This document shows positions 52,042 through 60,634 of a stretch of 64,000 nucleotides of DNA, piece after piece; positions within the stretch are counted from its first letter, which is position 1; every line of letters begins with the position of its first letter. Both the position numbers and the translations under genes were made by a program. Origin of the DNA: Pseudomonas mohnii (lineage in GTDB: Bacteria; Pseudomonadota; Gammaproteobacteria; Pseudomonadales; Pseudomonadaceae); the NCBI RefSeq assembly GCF_900105115.1, contig NZ_FNRV01000001.1, positions 3,271,501-3,335,500 of the forward strand, written 5' to 3'. Below the pieces are notes generated by a model that did not search any database, was not told the origin of the DNA, and was given only the letters and a program-made list of their open reading frames with translations.

Positions 52042-53802
52042 ATGACCCGGGACGAGCAAATTTTCAACACATTGGTCGGCGGAGCTACGGCGTTCCCGGC
52101 GGCCGACGCGACCCTACTGGCTCTGCAAATCACGGCATGGGCGCGTTTGTCGCGGCTCGGTCAATTGCCCGCCGATCTCAGCTTGTCCAGTCAACGTGAG
52201 CTGTCCCCGAACGCGCAAGCAGACAACTTCAGACGTGTGCAACCGTTGATTTCCCCGCAACTGGGTCACACGCTTGCGAAGACCGAACCCACGCTCTCAC
52301 AGCCCCTGCCGCGGCTGATCGAACAGGCCATGCGGCTGGAGGAGCAAGGGCAGCTGCGCGAGTGGAATGCGGATGATGTGCTGTACTGGTCGTCCGATCG
52401 GAACTTGGCACACAGCGCTTACGACCCCAGTCTTGCCAGGTTCCTGGTTTCACTCGCGACCTCAGACTCACCGGCCCAGGTCTACCTACCGTGGGAAAAT
52501 TCCGGCCAACTGGCGGCGCGCTGTATCCGGAAAAACATTGATTGCTGGACGGAATCCTCCGCGCCAGTGGCGGCAGAACTGGTGCTGGCACAATTGAATG
52601 GTGCGCGTCCTGATGTTCACCGGAACGACCCCGTGTTAATGCCCACCTTGACTGAGCAGGGCCAACTCAAAACTTTCCCGGTCAGCCTGTGCATCCTCGA
52701 ACACGGACGGCGTTACACCGCCACGGATGTGGAACATGATCCACACGCGCGATTTCCGGAAAAGACGCAGTCGAGCATTGTGTTGAACTTGCGGCATCTC
52801 CTCGCGCAGACCAGTGGCAAAATCATTGCGGTCGTTCCCAACAGTGTGCTCTTCAATGCGGGCGCTGAACGGTTGCTTCGAGCTGATTTGCTTCAGAAGC
52901 GCATGATCCACTCGGTCATTGCTTTGCCGGGCGGGTTGTTTGCCGGATCTGCCGCCGCCGCTTCAGTGCTGATTCTCGATACCGTGACACCGTCCAACAC
53001 CATTCGATTCGTGAAAGTAACGGATGAGTTCACGGCCAGCGCGCCTAAAAAACGCACTGAGCTGGTCAGACTGCCGGAGCTGCTGCGAACGGTGAGAGAT
53101 CGCGACAACAATGCCATGGCAGTGAAAATGGCCGTCAACGACATTCCACGGGACGAATGCAACCTGGAAGTGAGTCGCTACTTACTTGACGAGCAGACGC
53201 ACAAACTGGACGTCCTGCTGGCCACTCAACCCACGACCAATTTGCTCGATCATTTCGAAATCGTTCGCGCCCGCCAGTACGCCACGACCCTACAAGGCGT
53301 ACCGGTCAAAGAAATTCAGGCGGCGGATCTTCCGGACTACGGCCATGTGCAGGGTGCCAGCAAAGACTCATTGTTCGATCTGAGCACGCCTAAAGCATTG
53401 AGCTATTTTATTCAGCGCCACGACGTTCTGCTCTGCATCAAAGGCGCGGTGGGGAAGGTCGGCATCGTGAACTCCGCACCGGACAGCGCTGCCGGAGGCT
53501 GGGTCGCCGGCCAGTCGCTGGTTATTTTGCGCGCGCGATCCCCGGGAAAGTACGATCCTGGGGCGCTGATGGTCTACTTACGCTCGCCCATAGGACAAGC
53601 CCAACTCAGCCGACTGGTAGTGGGTAGTAGCACGCCCACCCTTCAGGGTTCGGCGCTTAAAGAATTGGTAATCCCGATGCTGAACATCGTGCAACAGGGC
53701 ATGGCCAGCGAAGCGCTGGAGGAAGAGTCGGCCGTGCAAGGGGAGATTGACCGATTGCGTCAGAAGCAATCGCAAATCGCCTCGGCGCTTTGGTCGCTGT
53801 GA
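52042..53802 (+). CDS. HsdM-HsdS fusion with degenerate methylase motifs (paralogue A)
   Basis: The protein is 586 aa from the chosen start, which aligns with paralogue B (16 codons of open frame upstream are excluded). The first about 390 residues resemble an HsdM methyltransferase: LRHLLAQTSGKIIAVVPNSV and IHSVIALPGGLFAGSAAAAS match the part after the NPPF motif. The SAM loop is replaced by YLPWENSGQ (about 148-157, in place of DPTCGSGS) and the NPPF site by CILEHGRRY (about 216-224), so methylation is improbable. The last about 190 residues form one HsdS-type target-recognition domain (FEIVRARQYATT, GQSLVILRARSPGKY, LQGSALKELVIPM) and a helical end. It is divergent from tnsA. Confidence 0.8.
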   Translation: MTRDEQIFNTLVGGATAFPAADATLLALQITAWARLSRLGQLPADLSLSSQRELSPNAQADNFRRVQPLISPQLGHTLAKTEPTLSQPLPRLIEQAMRLEEQGQLREWNADDVLYWSSDRNLAHSAYDPSLARFLVSLATSDSPAQVYLPWENSGQLAARCIRKNIDCWTESSAPVAAELVLAQLNGARPDVHRNDPVLMPTLTEQGQLKTFPVSLCILEHGRRYTATDVEHDPHARFPEKTQSSIVLNLRHLLAQTSGKIIAVVPNSVLFNAGAERLLRADLLQKRMIHSVIALPGGLFAGSAAAASVLILDTVTPSNTIRFVKVTDEFTASAPKKRTELVRLPELLRTVRDRDNNAMAVKMAVNDIPRDECNLEVSRYLLDEQTHKLDVLLATQPTTNLLDHFEIVRARQYATTLQGVPVKEIQAADLPDYGHVQGASKDSLFDLSTPKALSYFIQRHDVLLCIKGAVGKVGIVNSAPDSAAGGWVAGQSLVILRARSPGKYDPGALMVYLRSPIGQAQLSRLVVGSSTPTLQGSALKELVIPMLNIVQQGMASEALEEESAVQGEIDRLRQKQSQIASALWSL

Positions 53803-54004
53803 GTGCCGGTGGGTGTGAATCCGCCAGCGATGCACTGTACGGTTAACCCCCGTCATCCTGGCGGGGGCACGCTATCTGACACGCATGGGCGTCCGCGCCT
53901 CAACCCTCGCCGCAAAAATTTGACCAGTCGCGCGCGGTCTTCTGTGGCGGTAATTCCTATATTCGTAGCCGTAGCCATCCTGCTACTTCTGTAGGAGACA
54001 CACC

Positions 54005-54190
54005 ATGCAAAAGCACTCACTCGTGATTAACCGCCACATGGCAAAGGGCAACAGCAATAAACCAGCCAGTGGCGGTGCGAAAGGTGGTCCACGGCCGACG
54101 GACGCCAACCGGTTCCCAGGAGGAAACTGGCCCAGCAAGGTCCCTGGTGGAAAATCCGGTGGCAATCGTGGGCAGGGACCCAAGGCATAA
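54005..54190 (+). CDS. Small basic glycine-rich protein
   Basis: This 61-aa, low-complexity protein is rich in Gly, Lys, Asn and Pro (KGNSNKPASGGAKGGPRPTD). It has a TAGGAGA ribosome-binding site. It is probably unstructured and possibly nucleic-acid binding. Similar short proteins occur in Pseudomonas, without known function. It sits between the first fusion gene and the 428-aa gene. Confidence 0.6.
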   Translation: MQKHSLVINRHMAKGNSNKPASGGAKGGPRPTDANRFPGGNWPSKVPGGKSGGNRGQGPKA

Positions 54191-54254
54191 ACGCTTTAAG
54201 GATCGTCTTTCGCAGGGATGCGAACCGCCCATGCGTCTTCTGGAGCCTTTGCCC

Positions 54255-55541
54255 ATGATCAGCCCCACCTTCCCAATACCTCCTTACCCACGACTGGGCG
54301 AATGCTACCGCTTACTGGCCCGAGCCCTGGATACCAAATCCAGCAACCGCCAGATAGACCGGCTGGCCAGGGAAGGAGATTTTGACTGGCAGCTTATTCC
54401 GCAGCTACGTGAAGCGTTCATCTGGGACCCCCTGTCAAAACGGGCCGGTGACACCTTTGCCCACTTCATCATGGCAGCGGTAGAGACCCTTCACGACCGC
54501 TATGTCCATTTGGTCAAGTCAATCCCCTTGGACGCGCTGACCCGGCAACAAAGTTTGCCCACGTTAATGATCCACCTGTATGCGCCCTATGCCGCTTCCT
54601 GCCTGCTCGCGATGCATAAAGCCCTGCCCAGTCCGCCGATGGTGGCCTTGCTGGACAGTCAGCGGCAAGTAGTCGATGTGGTATTTGATTGGTTTGAAAG
54701 CGAGTTGGGTATCCAGCCAAAGCAGCTCGGCCATCATGTATACCCGGACTCAATCGGCATCAACAAAAATGGTCGTCAGGACCTACAGCGTTGGCGAGCC
54801 GGGACACAGCTGCCCTCGCTCAACAGCATCGCCCTGATCACTCAAAAACTGTTGAGGCGCTACCCCCACCGAACGCAGTTTATACACGCGGGTCGTGAAT
54901 GGTTGATCACCGCGCGAATGCTGAGCTATCTGGCCGGGGAGGCTGAGCCTTACGGCAATTTGCGCGACCTCATGTTGCGAGCGGTGCTCAGCAATTTCCC
55001 CACGGTGGATATTGGCAAGCTTCTGTCGATGCAAAATATCCAAGCGGCCAAGCAGCAACGCCCGGTGGTTGAAAGCGGGTTGTTGCTGCAAGCTACCTTG
55101 CAACGCACGTCCAATAAGCCACCCGGCGCCATGGCCAGTACTCGACGCGCCCTGGATGAGTTTAGGCAACTCTTGAATGCCACCGCTATGGTGGAGAGCA
55201 GCAGCTACTATATGGAATGGTTGGAAGGACGCTGGCATGTACTCGCCGGGCAACTGGAGTCGGCCAAAGTCCATTATGAACACGCCGCTGACCTCGCGCT
55301 GTACCGCTCGGGGCCCACGCAGAAGGACATTATCCGAGAGGCCCTGCTGCTGGCGGCCTTTCTGGGCGAGCTACCCCTGTATAAACGTCTGAAGCACCGG
55401 GCTTTGGCCTTTGACCACAGTTACTTCCCTGGCTGGGAAACGTCGGTGGCCGATGCGCACGAATTGAAGTTAATCGGCAGTAATTTTGAACTGCGTTTTC
55501 CGCCACGCGGGCATTTCGTCGAGTCGGCAGGCTGCGTGTAA
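54255..55541 (+). CDS. Hypothetical protein with a TPR-like C-terminus
   Basis: This 428-aa soluble protein starts at 54255 (MISPTFPIPPYPRLGECYRL) with CTGGAG upstream. The longer frame from 54069 runs through the preceding small gene and is not used. The C-terminal third (RWHVLAGQLESAKVHYEHAADLAL and following) looks like a tetratricopeptide repeat. The middle contains GINKNGRQDLQRWRAGTQLP and SIALITQKLLRRYPHRTQFI, which resembles a helix-turn-helix regulator. I do not recognise the family. It lies between the two fusion genes. Confidence 0.65.
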   Translation: MISPTFPIPPYPRLGECYRLLARALDTKSSNRQIDRLAREGDFDWQLIPQLREAFIWDPLSKRAGDTFAHFIMAAVETLHDRYVHLVKSIPLDALTRQQSLPTLMIHLYAPYAASCLLAMHKALPSPPMVALLDSQRQVVDVVFDWFESELGIQPKQLGHHVYPDSIGINKNGRQDLQRWRAGTQLPSLNSIALITQKLLRRYPHRTQFIHAGREWLITARMLSYLAGEAEPYGNLRDLMLRAVLSNFPTVDIGKLLSMQNIQAAKQQRPVVESGLLLQATLQRTSNKPPGAMASTRRALDEFRQLLNATAMVESSSYYMEWLEGRWHVLAGQLESAKVHYEHAADLALYRSGPTQKDIIREALLLAAFLGELPLYKRLKHRALAFDHSYFPGWETSVADAHELKLIGSNFELRFPPRGHFVESAGCV

Positions 55542-55681
55542 TTGGCAATTACGTTAAATCTGCCCCCATAAGGTGGGCGGGTGCGGTCGACCGTAGCAAC
55601 GCTACTGGCGACCGAAACCCAGACCTACGCGATACCAGAAAGGTGTGGTCTGGCGTCACGCTGGAATGGGAGGAGCGACTG

Positions 55682-55912
55682 ATGAGGAAAGCCATCGAGC
55701 AGGAAGGCCTGACTACGTTGGTCGAGACCGGCGCGGCGCGGGAGTTTCGCGTGCTGCGCAATGGCGAGGCCTGGCGGCTGGAATTGCGCCTTGGCAGCAA
55801 GTGGCTACCGGTGCGGTCAAGGCGTGAACCGGTCAGACTCTGGCGCTCACTGACCGCCGTCAGGCGATTCTGTGAAACATTGGGGATCAAGGTGTTGACG
55901 GTGGAACTCTAA
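55682..55912 (+). CDS. Small ParC-family partition-associated-like protein
   Basis: This 76-aa protein has the pattern GLTTLVETGAAREFRVLRNG, then WRLELRLG and SLTAVRRFCETLGIKVLTVE. It resembles the RefSeq family of small ParC partition-associated proteins from plasmids and integrative elements. The start has GGAGGAGC upstream. The match is by recollection of the family pattern and is moderate. No parA or parB neighbours are present. Confidence 0.5.
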   Translation: MRKAIEQEGLTTLVETGAAREFRVLRNGEAWRLELRLGSKWLPVRSRREPVRLWRSLTAVRRFCETLGIKVLTVEL

Positions 55913-56032
55913 AGGTATGGCGCCAGCGTATTTCTGACGTACTGACTATTCCTGTGCCTACACAACCAGTGACGGCCTAAACGTACAGACAGAGTAAGCA
56001 ACACAACAACAAAAAAAGCAATAATTGCTTTA

Positions 56033-56061
56033 TTGACACATGAAGAACTTTTTACTACATT
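56033..56061 (+). promoter_or_regulatory. Sigma-70 promoter upstream of the second fusion gene
   Basis: A perfect TTGACA at 56033-56038 is followed after 17 bases by TACATT at 56056-56061, in AT-rich DNA. It would drive the small gene at 56094 and fusion gene B. Confidence 0.65.
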
Positions 56062-56093
56062 AGGCTCATGGTCAGCCACCAAGAGCACTCTGC

Positions 56094-56348
56094 ATGCACG
56101 CCACTCACCACTGCAAAGCCCACCAAGCTCAGAGTGGCATTCCGCTCAAAATGATTGATTGCGTGCTTGCTAACGGCACTGTGGATCAGGACAAGTTCAT
56201 CATCGGTACCAAGGAAGCCAAGCAACGCCTGGCTGATTTAGAGAACGTAAAGCGCTTACTGATGAAGATCCAAGATAAGGGAGGTGTCGTGGTAGTGGCG
56301 GAAGGAGATGCGCTGATTACCACCTACAACTGCACACAACGCGCCTAA
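56094..56348 (+). CDS. Small DUF4258-like protein
   Basis: The pattern of this 84-aa protein, HCKAHQAQSGIPLKMIDCVL, then GTKEAKQRLADLEN and GGVVVVAEGDALITTYN, resembles DUF4258-type small proteins, some of which are RelE-like toxins. The characteristic His and Arg residues are only partly present, so toxicity is not implied. It precedes fusion gene B by 30 bp and should be cotranscribed with it. Confidence 0.55.
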   Translation: MHATHHCKAHQAQSGIPLKMIDCVLANGTVDQDKFIIGTKEAKQRLADLENVKRLLMKIQDKGGVVVVAEGDALITTYNCTQRA

Positions 56349-56378
56349 ACGCCTACTCGACCTCTTTCAGGAAGCAGT

Positions 56379-58139
56379 ATGAACGAAAAGATTTTCACCC
56401 AGCTGATGAACTCGATACGTGGACTGGCGTTGACGTCTCATGCCTCCCTATCGCTGATTCTTCAACTGCTGTGCTGGCAAAAGCTGTCCAAAGACCCAAC
56501 TGTTCCAGTGCAACTCCGCTTCGAGACAGTGGCGGATCAAGGGCTCGTCGAACAAATCGCGGCACTGCGTCAATTACAGCCAGATGCGCCGTTTCCGTTC
56601 CTGGACGAAAGTGCCTGGCAGATACATGGGGTGCGTGATCTTTCACCCCTGATACAAAAGATTCGCGCTTTGGAGACTCAAGGTTTACTCGATACCCTGA
56701 TGATGGATGACATTTCTTTCTGGGCAGCTGACGTTCACACAGAGTTTTTTGGGTACAACCCTACACTGTGTGACCTGCTGGTCGCTCTTTTGGAACTCAC
56801 CCCACAGCAAACCGTGTACGTTCCTTGGGAAGGGGCTGGGCAGATTGCGGCACGTGTTGTACGACGTAACGCCATGGTTTGGGTTGAGTCCCAGATGCCC
56901 ACAACGGCTGCGCAAATACTTAGTCTGATCAACACAACTGGCTGGAAGCTGCACCCCACCAACCCAATACAAGCGCCCGCTGCTCTTGAAAAAGGCAAGC
57001 TGATCCAGTTTGAAGCGGCAGTCTGTGCTCCCCCCATGGGGCTTCGCTATCCACCAGAGGTTGCAGGAAATGACCTATGGGGACGGTTTGAAGAGAAAAC
57101 GCCGATTGGTAACGTTCTTCATATCCAACACCTCTTGGCTCAGACCAAGGGCCGTATCGTGGTCACTGTTCCAAATTCCGTGCTGTTCGGTAAAGGTGCG
57201 GAAAAACAACTGCGCGAGTATCTGCTTAAGCATGGCTATCTAGACGCCGTCATCGCATTACCTGGCGGCCTCTGTAGCCATATCTCAATCCCACTAACCA
57301 TTCTTGTATTGAGTAAAAGTCGTCGGACTGACGTCATCCGCTTCGTCAACGCGGACACTGACGAATTCCGTGAGCTTTCGGCGAAAAAGCGTTGTGCGCT
57401 GAAGAATATTCCTGATCTGCTGGCATTGATCGCGAACCAGAACACTTCTGCTATTTCGGCCAGCATTCCGATCAGCCAGATTGCTGATAATGACTTCAGC
57501 CTTGAGGTCAACCGTTATGTATTAGATGAGTCGGCGCGCAAGCTAAACGAGACACTGACACGTTATGAAACCCGTAAACTGGGCGAACTGTTTGACATCA
57601 TCCGTCCGCGCCAGCACACGACTGCTTCACGCGGTGTGCAGGTGTGGGAAGTACAGGCTCAAGACATCCCGCAGTACGGCTACATCCAACACGCCAGCAA
57701 AGAAACGCAATTTGACCTCGATTCCCCCAAGGCAAATTCATACTTCATCAGGCCTAATGATGTCCTGATGACATTCAAAGGGGTCGTTGGCAAAACAAGC
57801 ATCGCCGGCATTGTCCCAGACTCAGGGAAGGATGGCTGGATAACAGGTCAGTCTCTGGTGATTTTGCGCAGCCGATTCCCCGAAATCTATCCGCCAAAAG
57901 CACTGTTAATTTATCTGCGGTCAGCCATGGGCCAAGGGCTACTGAGCCGCATGGCAGTCGGTGCCTCGATTCCATCACTTCAGCTCTCGGCACTCAAGGA
58001 ATTGGAAATTCCCATGCCCTCAGTTGAGGTTATGCAGCCGATGGTTCGGGCGTTCGACGAGGAGGCTGAAATCCAGGCTGAAATAGAGCGGCTGCGCACC
58101 CGGCAGACTGAGTTATCTAGCGACTTCTGGTCACTCTGA
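56379..58139 (+). CDS. HsdM-HsdS fusion with degenerate methylase motifs (paralogue B)
   Basis: This 586-aa protein has exactly the same length as paralogue A, and the two align throughout, including the ends ALWSL and DFWSL. The methylase-like part has IQHLLAQTKGRIVVTVPNSV and LDAVIALPGGLCSHISIPLT. The SAM loop reads YVPWEGAGQ (about 146-154) and the catalytic site CAPPMGLRY (about 216-224), so Asn and Phe of NPPF are lost. One HsdS-type recognition domain follows from about residue 396 (LGELFDIIRPRQHTT, GQSLVILRSRFPEIY, LQLSALKELEIPM). It lies 95 bp upstream of hsdM on the same strand. Confidence 0.82.
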   Translation: MNEKIFTQLMNSIRGLALTSHASLSLILQLLCWQKLSKDPTVPVQLRFETVADQGLVEQIAALRQLQPDAPFPFLDESAWQIHGVRDLSPLIQKIRALETQGLLDTLMMDDISFWAADVHTEFFGYNPTLCDLLVALLELTPQQTVYVPWEGAGQIAARVVRRNAMVWVESQMPTTAAQILSLINTTGWKLHPTNPIQAPAALEKGKLIQFEAAVCAPPMGLRYPPEVAGNDLWGRFEEKTPIGNVLHIQHLLAQTKGRIVVTVPNSVLFGKGAEKQLREYLLKHGYLDAVIALPGGLCSHISIPLTILVLSKSRRTDVIRFVNADTDEFRELSAKKRCALKNIPDLLALIANQNTSAISASIPISQIADNDFSLEVNRYVLDESARKLNETLTRYETRKLGELFDIIRPRQHTTASRGVQVWEVQAQDIPQYGYIQHASKETQFDLDSPKANSYFIRPNDVLMTFKGVVGKTSIAGIVPDSGKDGWITGQSLVILRSRFPEIYPPKALLIYLRSAMGQGLLSRMAVGASIPSLQLSALKELEIPMPSVEVMQPMVRAFDEEAEIQAEIERLRTRQTELSSDFWSL

Positions 58140-58234
58140 TTCGCGCCCGACAAGCGGGAACACTCTTCCTGCTGCGGAGCAGCTGTAGTGCCGAACTTAC
58201 AAACTTATTATTAAAAACGGACGCAACGAACCAT

Positions 58235-60634
58235 ATGGCCATCAAGAAATCCGAACTCTATTCCTCCCTTTGGAAATCCTGCGACGAGCTGCGTGGGGGG
58301 ATGGATGCCTCGCAGTACAAGGACTACGTCCTCGTGCTGCTGTTCGTAAAGTACGTGTCGGACAAGTACGCCGCTGACCCCAACTCGCTGATCGAGGTGC
58401 CGGAAGGTGGCAGCTTCGCCGATATGGTGGCGGCAAAAGGCAAAACTAATGTCGGGGAGAGGCTCAACGAGATCATCGCCAAGCTGGCAGAGGCCAACAA
58501 CCTCACCGGCGTCATCGACGTGGCTGATTTCGACGATCAGGAGAAGCTCGGCAAGGGCAGGGACATGGTTGACCGCCTGTCCAATCTGGTCTCGATCTTC
58601 CAATCGCCCGGCCTGGATTTCCGCAATAACCGCGCCCAAGGCGACGACATCCTCGGTGACGCCTATGAATACCTGATGCGCCACTTCGCCACCGAGTCCG
58701 GCAAGAGCAAGGGGCAATTCTACACCCCTGCCGAGGTGTCACGGATCATGGCCCAGGTGATCGGCCTGGCCGGTGCCATCGACAGCAAACAGAGCATCTA
58801 CGACCCTACCTGCGGCTCGGGCTCGCTGCTGCTCAAAGCCCACGACGAAGCCAAGAGCACCACTGGCCTCGACTTGGCCATCTACGGCCAAGAAATGGAC
58901 AACGCCACCTGCGCCTTGGCCAAGATGAACATGATCCTGCACGACTGCCCAACGGCTGAAATCTGGCAGGACAACACCCTGTCCGCTCCGCAGTTCAAAG
59001 ACCCGATGGGCAACCTCAAGCTGTTCGACTTTATCGTCGCCAACCCACCGTTCTCCACCAAAGCCTGGAGCAATGGCTTCAACCCAGCCGAGGACGAGTA
59101 CAACCGCTTCAGCTACGGCATTCCACCAGACAAGAACGGCGACTACGCTTTCCTCCTGCACATGCTCACCTCACTGAAGAGCACCGGCAAAGCAGCGGTG
59201 ATTCTGCCCCACGGCGTATTGTCCCGTGGTGGGGCCGAAGGTGTGATCCGCAAGCGCATTCTCCAGCAAGGCTATATCCAAGCCATTATCGGTTTGCCGG
59301 CCAACCTGTTCTTCGGCACTGGTATTCCGGCGTGCATCATCATTCTCGACAAAGCTGGCAGCGCTGGGCGCAAAGGGCTGTTCCTGATCGACGCCCGTAA
59401 GGGCTTTATCAAGGACGGCAACAAGAACCGCCTGCGCGAACAGGACATCCACAAGATCGTCGACGCTTGCACCCAGCAACGCGAATTGCCCAAGTTCTCA
59501 CGCCTGGTGCCGCTGGCCGAGATTGAGGCCAACGACTTCAACCTGAATATCCCGCGCTATATCGACACTAGCGAAGCAGAAGACCTGCAAGACATTGACG
59601 CCCACCTGTACGGTGGCATACCCGAGCGCGATGTAAATGCCCTGCAAGCCTACTGGGAGGTGATGCCTAACCTGCGCAGTGCACTGTTCGCGCCGCAGCG
59701 CCCCGGCTTTCTGCAACTTAAGGTGACGCAGACCGAGATTAAGTCCGGCATCTTTGACCATCCCGAGTTCACCGCCTTCAACCAGACCATCAGCGGCCTG
59801 TTCGATGCCTGGCGCAACGAGCACCAGTCACGTATGCAAAATATTGCTGCTGGCGACCGGCCCAAGGCACTGCTCAAAATTTTGGCTGAAGACCTACTAC
59901 ACCGCTTCGAGGCTGCGCCCCTGTTGGATGCCTACGACGTGTACCAGCACCTGCAAGATTACTGGTACACCACGTTGCAGGATGATGTGTACCAACTGGT
60001 GATCGACGACTGGCAGTCGCTGATTACGAGTGGCTCTAACATAGGCGAGCCCAATACTGACCTGCTGCCACCTGAACTGATTGTACATCGCTACTATGCC
60101 GCTGAAGCAGCAACCATTGCCGAGCTGGAAAACAAACGCGATGCCATTAGCCAAGAGTTGGAAGAGCTGGACGAAGAGCAGGGCGGCGAAGACGGCCCGC
60201 TCGCTGAAGGCAAAACCGACAAGGGTAAGCTCACCGCCGCCAGCGTCAAAACCCGACTGAAAACCATCCAAAACGACCTCGACGCAGAAGAGGAACGCCA
60301 GGCGTTGGAAAACTGCCTAGCGCTGATAGAGCGCGAAGCCGAGGCCAGCAAAAAGGTCAAAGCCGCACAGAAAGCGCTAAACGCCAAGGTGAAGGCCCAC
60401 TATGCCCAGCTCAGTGAAATCGAACTGAAAACCCTGGTGGTGGGTGATAAATGGCTCGCCACCCTGCAAGCCGATGTGCAGACCGAACTGAATCGGGTAT
60501 CTCAGGCCCTAAGTGGCCGTATTCGCCAACTCGCCGCCCGCTATACCACGCCGCTCCCGGCGCTGAATGCTGAGGTAGAAGCACTGACCGCTAAGGTCAA
60601 TGGGCATCTTGCGAAGATGGGGTTTGTGGTATGA
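58235..60634 (+). CDS. hsdM: Type I restriction-modification methyltransferase subunit
   Basis: This is an N6-adenine methyltransferase, 799 aa. It has an N-terminal helical HsdM_N domain (about 10-150), SAM loop DPTCGSGSLL near 190-199 and catalytic ANPPF near 268-272. The C-terminus is about 300 residues longer than in classic HsdM and contains a charged coiled coil (about 625-715, with SQELEELDEEQGGEDGPLAE) of the kind seen in the long HsdM class. It overlaps hsdS by 4 bp. With HsdS it forms the modification enzyme. Confidence 0.95.
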   Translation: MAIKKSELYSSLWKSCDELRGGMDASQYKDYVLVLLFVKYVSDKYAADPNSLIEVPEGGSFADMVAAKGKTNVGERLNEIIAKLAEANNLTGVIDVADFDDQEKLGKGRDMVDRLSNLVSIFQSPGLDFRNNRAQGDDILGDAYEYLMRHFATESGKSKGQFYTPAEVSRIMAQVIGLAGAIDSKQSIYDPTCGSGSLLLKAHDEAKSTTGLDLAIYGQEMDNATCALAKMNMILHDCPTAEIWQDNTLSAPQFKDPMGNLKLFDFIVANPPFSTKAWSNGFNPAEDEYNRFSYGIPPDKNGDYAFLLHMLTSLKSTGKAAVILPHGVLSRGGAEGVIRKRILQQGYIQAIIGLPANLFFGTGIPACIIILDKAGSAGRKGLFLIDARKGFIKDGNKNRLREQDIHKIVDACTQQRELPKFSRLVPLAEIEANDFNLNIPRYIDTSEAEDLQDIDAHLYGGIPERDVNALQAYWEVMPNLRSALFAPQRPGFLQLKVTQTEIKSGIFDHPEFTAFNQTISGLFDAWRNEHQSRMQNIAAGDRPKALLKILAEDLLHRFEAAPLLDAYDVYQHLQDYWYTTLQDDVYQLVIDDWQSLITSGSNIGEPNTDLLPPELIVHRYYAAEAATIAELENKRDAISQELEELDEEQGGEDGPLAEGKTDKGKLTAASVKTRLKTIQNDLDAEEERQALENCLALIEREAEASKKVKAAQKALNAKVKAHYAQLSEIELKTLVVGDKWLATLQADVQTELNRVSQALSGRIRQLAARYTTPLPALNAEVEALTAKVNGHLAKMGFVV

